From Candidatus Olsenella pullistercoris (GTDB lineage Bacteria; Actinomycetota; Coriobacteriia; Coriobacteriales; Atopobiaceae), in assembly GCA_019116525.1 (NCBI GenBank), contig DXBM01000031.1, positions 1 through 64,000 of the forward strand: DNA of 64,000 nt. The letters are read 5' to 3'. Shown piece by piece: positions 60,370 through 64,000 of this stretch. Position 1 is the first letter of the stretch. Each line of letters opens with the position of its first letter. Made by a program: the position numbers and the translations under genes. Under the pieces are notes generated by a model, which saw only the letters and a list, made by a program, of their open reading frames with translations, was not told the origin of the DNA and ran no database searches.

Positions 60370-61252
60370 TCAGACCAACCCCCCTCATGGCCGCCAGGAG
60401 CTGCTCGCGCCCGGCGTCGGAGATCTGCCAGAGCGGCTGGCGGTAGTGCTCGCCGATCATGCCCATCTCGGCCAGGGCGCACTTGACCGGGATCGGATTG
60501 ACCTCGCAGAAGAGCGCGTGGATGAGGTCGAGGTTCTCGAGCTGCGCGCGGCGGGCAGCCTCGATGTTGCCGGCGAGAAAATCGGCGCACATCTGGTGCA
60601 CCGTGGCGGGCGCGACGTCGGCCCACACGGAGATGACGCCCTTTGCCCCGAGGCTCATGAGCGGCACCACGATGTCGTCGTTGCCCGAGAACATGCGGAA
60701 GTCGTCAGAGAGGTAGCGGGCTGCCATGGTCGCGTAGCCGATGGAGCCCGAGGCCTCCTTTATGCCCCACGCGTTGGGGTGGCTGGCCAGGCGAGCGAGG
60801 TTCTTCTCGCTGATGGAGCAGCCCGTGCGGCCGGGGATGTTGTAGAGGATGCACGGCACGTCGACCTTGTCCATGACCGCGGTGAAGTGCCGGTAGATGC
60901 CCTCCTCGTTGGACTTGTTGTAGTACGGCGTGATGAGCAGCAGGCCGTCGACGCCGATGCGCACGAGGCCGGCGGCCTTGCGCTCCGACTCGAAGGTGGC
61001 ATTGGAGCCCGCGCCGCCGATCACCGGGACGCGCCCGGCGACGCGCTCCACCACGCAGCGCGCGACCTCATAGTCCTCGTCGTCGGTCATCGTGGAGGAC
61101 TCTCCGGTGGTGCCGAGCACGAGGATGCCGTCGGTGCCGCCCTCCAGCTGGAAGTCAACGAGGCGCTCGAGCGCGGCGAAGTCCACCGAGCCGTCCTCCG
61201 CGAAGGGCGTCACAAGCGCGACGACCGATCCGGTCAGGTTGGTCATGTCCAT
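60362..61252 (-). CDS. dapA: 4-hydroxy-tetrahydrodipicolinate synthase
   Basis: Condenses pyruvate with aspartate semialdehyde. The 296-residue TIM barrel shows GTTGESSTM, the Tyr in ITPYYNKSN, the YNIPGRTG loop and the Schiff-base Lys in WGIKEASGS. ATG 61252 follows GAGAGAGG. It lies 50 bases after lysA, with a palindrome in between. Confidence 0.96.
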   Translation of the reverse strand: MDMTNLTGSVVALVTPFAEDGSVDFAALERLVDFQLEGGTDGILVLGTTGESSTMTDDEDYEVARCVVERVAGRVPVIGGAGSNATFESERKAAGLVRIGVDGLLLITPYYNKSNEEGIYRHFTAVMDKVDVPCILYNIPGRTGCSISEKNLARLASHPNAWGIKEASGSIGYATMAARYLSDDFRMFSGNDDIVVPLMSLGAKGVISVWADVAPATVHQMCADFLAGNIEAARRAQLENLDLIHALFCEVNPIPVKCALAEMGMIGEHYRQPLWQISDAGREQLLAAMRGVGLIG

Positions 61253-61273
61253 GGTTGCCTCTCTCCTCTCTAT

Positions 61274-61304
61274 AGGCCAAAGGGGGACAGTCCCCTTTTG
61301 ACCT
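61274..61304. repeat. 31-bp palindrome between lysA and dapA
   Basis: AGGCCAAAGGGGGAC and GTCCCCTTTTGACCT form an almost perfect palindrome that overlaps the lysA stop codon (61303-61305). It could act as a partial terminator or RNA stability element between lysA and dapA. Confidence 0.7.
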
Positions 61305-62550
61305 ACACGTCCAGCGTTGCCAGGTAGTCGGCGGGGGTCTCGGCGCGGCGAATGAGTTCGACCGTGCCGTCACAGCGCAAAAGCAGCTCAGCGGAGCGCA
61401 GCGTGCCGTTGTAGTTGTAGCCCATGGAGTGGCCGTGGGCGCCCGCGTCGTGAATGAAGAGCAGGTCGCCGACGTGGCACTCGGGCATGAGACGGTCACG
61501 GGCGAACTGGTCGCTGTTCTCGCAGAGCCGGCCGACCACGTTGTAGCGGCGCGTGCGCGGCGCGTCCTCGGAGCCCATCACGGAGACGTGGTGGTACGCG
61601 TCGTAGATCGCCGGGCGCATGAGGTTGGCCGCGCAGGCATCGACGCCCAGGTAGTCGCGGTAGGTGACCTTCTCGTGGATGACGCGGGTGACGAGCGCGC
61701 CCGCGGGCGCGAGCATCCAGCGCCCCAGCTCCGAGAAGATCGCGACGTCTCCCATGCCAGAGGGGACGAGCGCGTCCTCGTACGCCTGACGCACTCCCTC
61801 TCCAATGACGGCCAGTTCACAGGGGGTATCGTCCGGACGATATGCCACGCCGATGCCACCCGAGAGGTCAACGAAGCCCACGTGGACGCCCAGCCGCGCC
61901 GAGAGGTCCGCCGCCATCTCAAAGAGCTGGCGCGCGAGCCGCGGGTAGTAGTCGTTCACCTGCGTGTTGCTGGCGAGAAACGCGTGGATGCCAAACTCCT
62001 CCACGCCGAGGGCGGCAAGCTCTCGGAACGCCTGCTCGAGCTGGGCCGGCGTCATGCCGAACTTTGAGTCGGCCGGCGAGCCGATGATGCCGTTCTCGCT
62101 CTCGAAGGTGCCGCCCGGGTTCACGCGGCAGCACGCCGTGCGCGGCACGCGGCCGCCGAGCGCGCGCTGGAGGCACGCCACCATGTCGAGGGAGTCCAGG
62201 TTGATGATCGCCCCGCGCGCGTCCGCCGCGCGGAAGTCCTCGTCGGGCGTGTCGCTCGAGGAGAGGATGATGTCGCGACCAGTGACGCCCGCGCGGTCAG
62301 CGAGCAGGAGCTCGACGCCCGTGGCACAGTCGCAGCCGCAGCCGCACTCCGCGAGGATCCGCAGGATGGCGGGGTTGGGCGTGGCCTTGACGGCAAAGTA
62401 CTCCTTGAAGCCGGGGTTCCACGAGAAGGCGGCGGAGAGCTCCGCCGCGCGACGGCGGATCTGCGCCTCGTCGTAGAGGTAGAAGGGCGTGGGGTACACG
62501 TCCGCTATGGCCTCGAGCTGGTCCTTGGTGACAAACGGCCGCTTAACCAT
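61303..62550 (-). CDS. lysA: Diaminopimelate decarboxylase
   Basis: PLP enzyme that makes lysine from meso-DAP. The 415-residue alanine-racemase-fold protein has the Schiff-base Lys in YFAVKATPNPAIL, FVDLSGGIGVAYRPDD, the Cys in GRLCENSDQFA and the C-terminal HDAGAHGHSMGYNYNG. The clade differs from the E. coli enzyme. ATG 62550 follows GAGAGG; the frame is open upstream through the riboswitch. First gene of the operon. Confidence 0.95.
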   Translation of the reverse strand: MVKRPFVTKDQLEAIADVYPTPFYLYDEAQIRRRAAELSAAFSWNPGFKEYFAVKATPNPAILRILAECGCGCDCATGVELLLADRAGVTGRDIILSSSDTPDEDFRAADARGAIINLDSLDMVACLQRALGGRVPRTACCRVNPGGTFESENGIIGSPADSKFGMTPAQLEQAFRELAALGVEEFGIHAFLASNTQVNDYYPRLARQLFEMAADLSARLGVHVGFVDLSGGIGVAYRPDDTPCELAVIGEGVRQAYEDALVPSGMGDVAIFSELGRWMLAPAGALVTRVIHEKVTYRDYLGVDACAANLMRPAIYDAYHHVSVMGSEDAPRTRRYNVVGRLCENSDQFARDRLMPECHVGDLLFIHDAGAHGHSMGYNYNGTLRSAELLLRCDGTVELIRRAETPADYLATLDV

Positions 62551-62617
62551 GGCGCCTCTCGCTTCTCGCTTCTCGGGCAGGTTCGCGACCCCGAGCGGAG
62601 CGTGCGTCCGCGGCAAA

Positions 62618-62782
62618 GGATAGCGCCCCTGCGAGCTCTTCTCGCAGACAGTCCCGCGGGTCTTTCCCGCGGGCCCACCACCTCGCCGCGCCCGGCTCGG
62701 CAGTTCGGCGGGCCTCGCCTCCCCCCAGAATCGACGCCCGCCGGCTCCCCTGGAGATCTTCGTGTCCGCTCCTCTATCTGGG
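62618..62782 (-). promoter_or_regulatory. Lysine riboswitch (L box) upstream of lysA
   Basis: On the minus strand the RNA begins with GATAGAGGAGCGGAC, continues with GCCCGCCGAA and GGGACTGTCTGCGAG, and closes with GGGGCGCTATCC. GATAG (62774-62778) pairs with CTATC (62619-62623) as helix P1, and GCGAG/CTCGC forms the P5-like stem next to the GGGACTGTC block. These match the conserved L-box elements in order. It should lower expression of lysA-dapA-dapB-dapH when lysine is plentiful. The lysA ATG is about 68 bases downstream, so either a terminator or translational control is possible. Confidence 0.85.
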
Positions 62783-62785
62783 GCA

Positions 62786-62814
62786 AGCCTAGCACCGGCG
62801 CTCGGGCGCCACAA
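62786..62814 (-). promoter_or_regulatory. Promoter of the lysine operon
   Basis: TTGTGG (62809-62814) and TGC-TAGGCT (-10 at 62786-62791) are 17 bases apart on the minus strand. The start of transcription would fall just before the riboswitch. Confidence 0.6.
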
Positions 62815-62939
62815 GGCGAATAACGAACCCGAAACATCGAAGGCCCGCCCGCGGCGCGTAGCCCAGGGCAAGATGAGGCGCATTTGCACCGAGAGCGGGA
62901 GCGCGCGGCCGAGCAGGCCCCAATCGCACCGTTCTTCTC

Positions 62940-63082
62940 GATTGTGGGCAACACCTTTGATGCACAGCGAGAAGAACGTTCTTATCGCCACGCCTTTATG
63001 AGCATTTTGTCCCTCATACGCCGGTTGTGGGCAATACCTTTGATGCAACGCCGCCGCTTGCATCAAAGGTGTTGCCCACAAC
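62940..63082. repeat. 143-bp palindromic element, right copy (inverted)
   Basis: A single arm at 62940-62964 (GATTGTGGGCAACACCTTTG), about 58 bases, then a hairpin at 63023-63082 (arms GGTTGTGGGCAATACCTTTG and CAAAGGTGTTGCCCACAACC). Read on the minus strand it is collinear with the copy at 57224, including GAACGTTCTTCTC in the middle. It lies between the lysine operon promoter and the M20 peptidase gene. Nothing else was seen in the rest of 62551-63149. Confidence 0.85.
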
Positions 63083-63149
63083 CACAAGAAACGCCGTCCG
63101 TCTCATCCACGTCCTGCGATACCCTAAGACCCAGAGGTCAGGAGGAGCC

Positions 63150-64000
63150 GTGAACGAGAAGATCAAGCAGATCGCGCAGGACTATGCCAACTCCTGCCAC
63201 GATGAGGAGCTGGCGCTCCTGCGCGAGCTCGCGCAGATTCCCGCCCCGTCCGGCCACGAGGAGCGGCGCGCGGCCTTCATCCGCGACTGGCTGCTCGCCC
63301 AGGGCGCGCCGGTCAGCTCGGTGCGCATTGACGAGGCAAAGAACGTAATCCTCAGCCTTCCCGGCCCCGCCGACGGCGACGACGGCATCACCGTGTTCGC
63401 CGCGCACACGGACGTCGTCTTCCCCGACACCGAGACGCTTCCGCTCGCGGAGAGCGCCGAGCGCCTGCTGTGCCCCGGGGTTGGCGACGACACGGCCAAC
63501 CTCGTGGGGCTTCTCCTCGCCGCGCGCTACCTCCTGCACGAGCGGGTCGCGCTCGACCGTCGCGTGCTCGTGGTGGCCAACTCCTGCGAGGAGGGCCTCG
63601 GCAACCTGGCCGGCACCCGCGAGCTCTTCTCGCACTACGAGGGGCGCGTGCGCGAGTTCACCTCGTTCGACCTCTACCTCGGCACGCACGTCACCTCCGC
63701 GGTGGGCTCGCACCGCTGGCGCGTCCGCTGTCGCACGCAGGGCGGCCACTCCTGGGAGAACTTCGGGCGCGACAACGCCATCGAGGAGCTCTGCTCGTTC
63801 ATCGAGGACCTCTACGCGCTCCCGCTCCCCAAGACCGCCAAGACCACCGTCAACGTGGGGCGCTTCGTGGGCGGCACCACCGTGAACTCCATAGCCGAGG
63901 AGGCGAGCGTGCTCGTGGAGTACCGCTCGAGCTCACAGCGCTGCCTCGAGGAGATGTACGGCATGTTCGTGGTGCTCGTCGAGGAGCACCTGCGGCGCGG
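63150..64000 (+). CDS. M20 family metallopeptidase, 3' end beyond the window
   Basis: About 283 residues of a zinc exopeptidase are visible. It starts at GTG 63150 after AGGAGGA. Metal ligands and catalytic residues: His and Asp in FAAHTDVVF, Asp in GVGDDTANLVG, the Glu pair in NSCEEGLGNLAG; the dimerisation domain begins at TQGGHSWENFGRDNAIEEL. It resembles PepT-like tripeptidases and M20 dipeptidases, and the specificity cannot be told from this part. The C-terminus with the last zinc ligand lies outside. Confidence 0.88.
   Translation, partial: MNEKIKQIAQDYANSCHDEELALLRELAQIPAPSGHEERRAAFIRDWLLAQGAPVSSVRIDEAKNVILSLPGPADGDDGITVFAAHTDVVFPDTETLPLAESAERLLCPGVGDDTANLVGLLLAARYLLHERVALDRRVLVVANSCEEGLGNLAGTRELFSHYEGRVREFTSFDLYLGTHVTSAVGSHRWRVRCRTQGGHSWENFGRDNAIEELCSFIEDLYALPLPKTAKTTVNVGRFVGGTTVNSIAEEASVLVEYRSSSQRCLEEMYGMFVVLVEEHLRR

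Noticed and set aside
57224..63082. Composite transposon bounded by inverted elements
   Set aside because: The enclosed genes are core metabolic genes and there is no transposase. The elements are non-coding and look like dispersed palindromes.

Overview
The window is GC-rich, gene-dense bacterial chromosome. The gene order alaS-ruvX-mltG-yqeG-aroK-aroB-pepP-efp, a SigB-type sigma factor operon, actinobacterial-style AddAB, a mannose-family PTS, 2Fe superoxide reductase and a fermentative iron alcohol dehydrogenase together suggest an anaerobic, host-associated actinobacterium of class Coriobacteriia, probably Olsenella-like (Atopobiaceae). That assignment is inference from gene content and order. 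Most genes lie on the minus strand.

Layout. 1-5.7 kb: efp (cut by the window edge), a mannose-type PTS operon (IIAB, IIC, IID, DUF956) with its own promoter and three upstream palindromic operators, and pepP. 5.7-13.4 kb: a degenerate AroB, AroK, a REP-associated transposase between two REPINs, yqeG, mltG, ruvX, alaS. 13.5-18.1 kb: AI-2E-type exporter, SigB/RsbW-like/DUF948 operon, rarA. 18.6-27 kb: dGTPase-like, an unassigned ATP-grasp-like protein, an SGNH-GNAT fusion, metallophosphatase, Vsr, Zn-PLC-like and an MFS exporter. 28.7-33.3 kb: argC-argJ-argB-argD. 35-40.4 kb: PTS IIA, DJ-1/PfpI, LexA-controlled ruvCAB, and a NadE-like protein without catalytic motifs. 40.6-46 kb: Tat-lipoprotein with PASTA repeats, superoxide reductase, dnaE. 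47.7-54.4 kb: addA-addB. 54.7-57 kb: YerC, HAD hydrolase, Mbeg1-like lipase. 57.5-62.8 kb: iron alcohol dehydrogenase and a lysine-riboswitch-controlled lysA-dapA-dapB-dapH operon. 63.15 kb to the end: a truncated M20 peptidase.

The most unusual content lies between genes. There are at least six families of palindromic repeats. Four open reading frames are each bracketed by copies of their own family: one RAYT transposase (REPINs) and three AbiEi/DUF559-like proteins with predicted PD-(D/E)XK-type domains. The three non-RAYT cases resemble the RAYT/REPIN arrangement but with a nuclease-like protein as partner, and they are my best candidate for an undescribed system. Separately, the heptamer CGAGAAG occurs far more often than composition predicts on both strands, in genes and in repeats, as expected of a Chi-like or uptake-like DNA signal.
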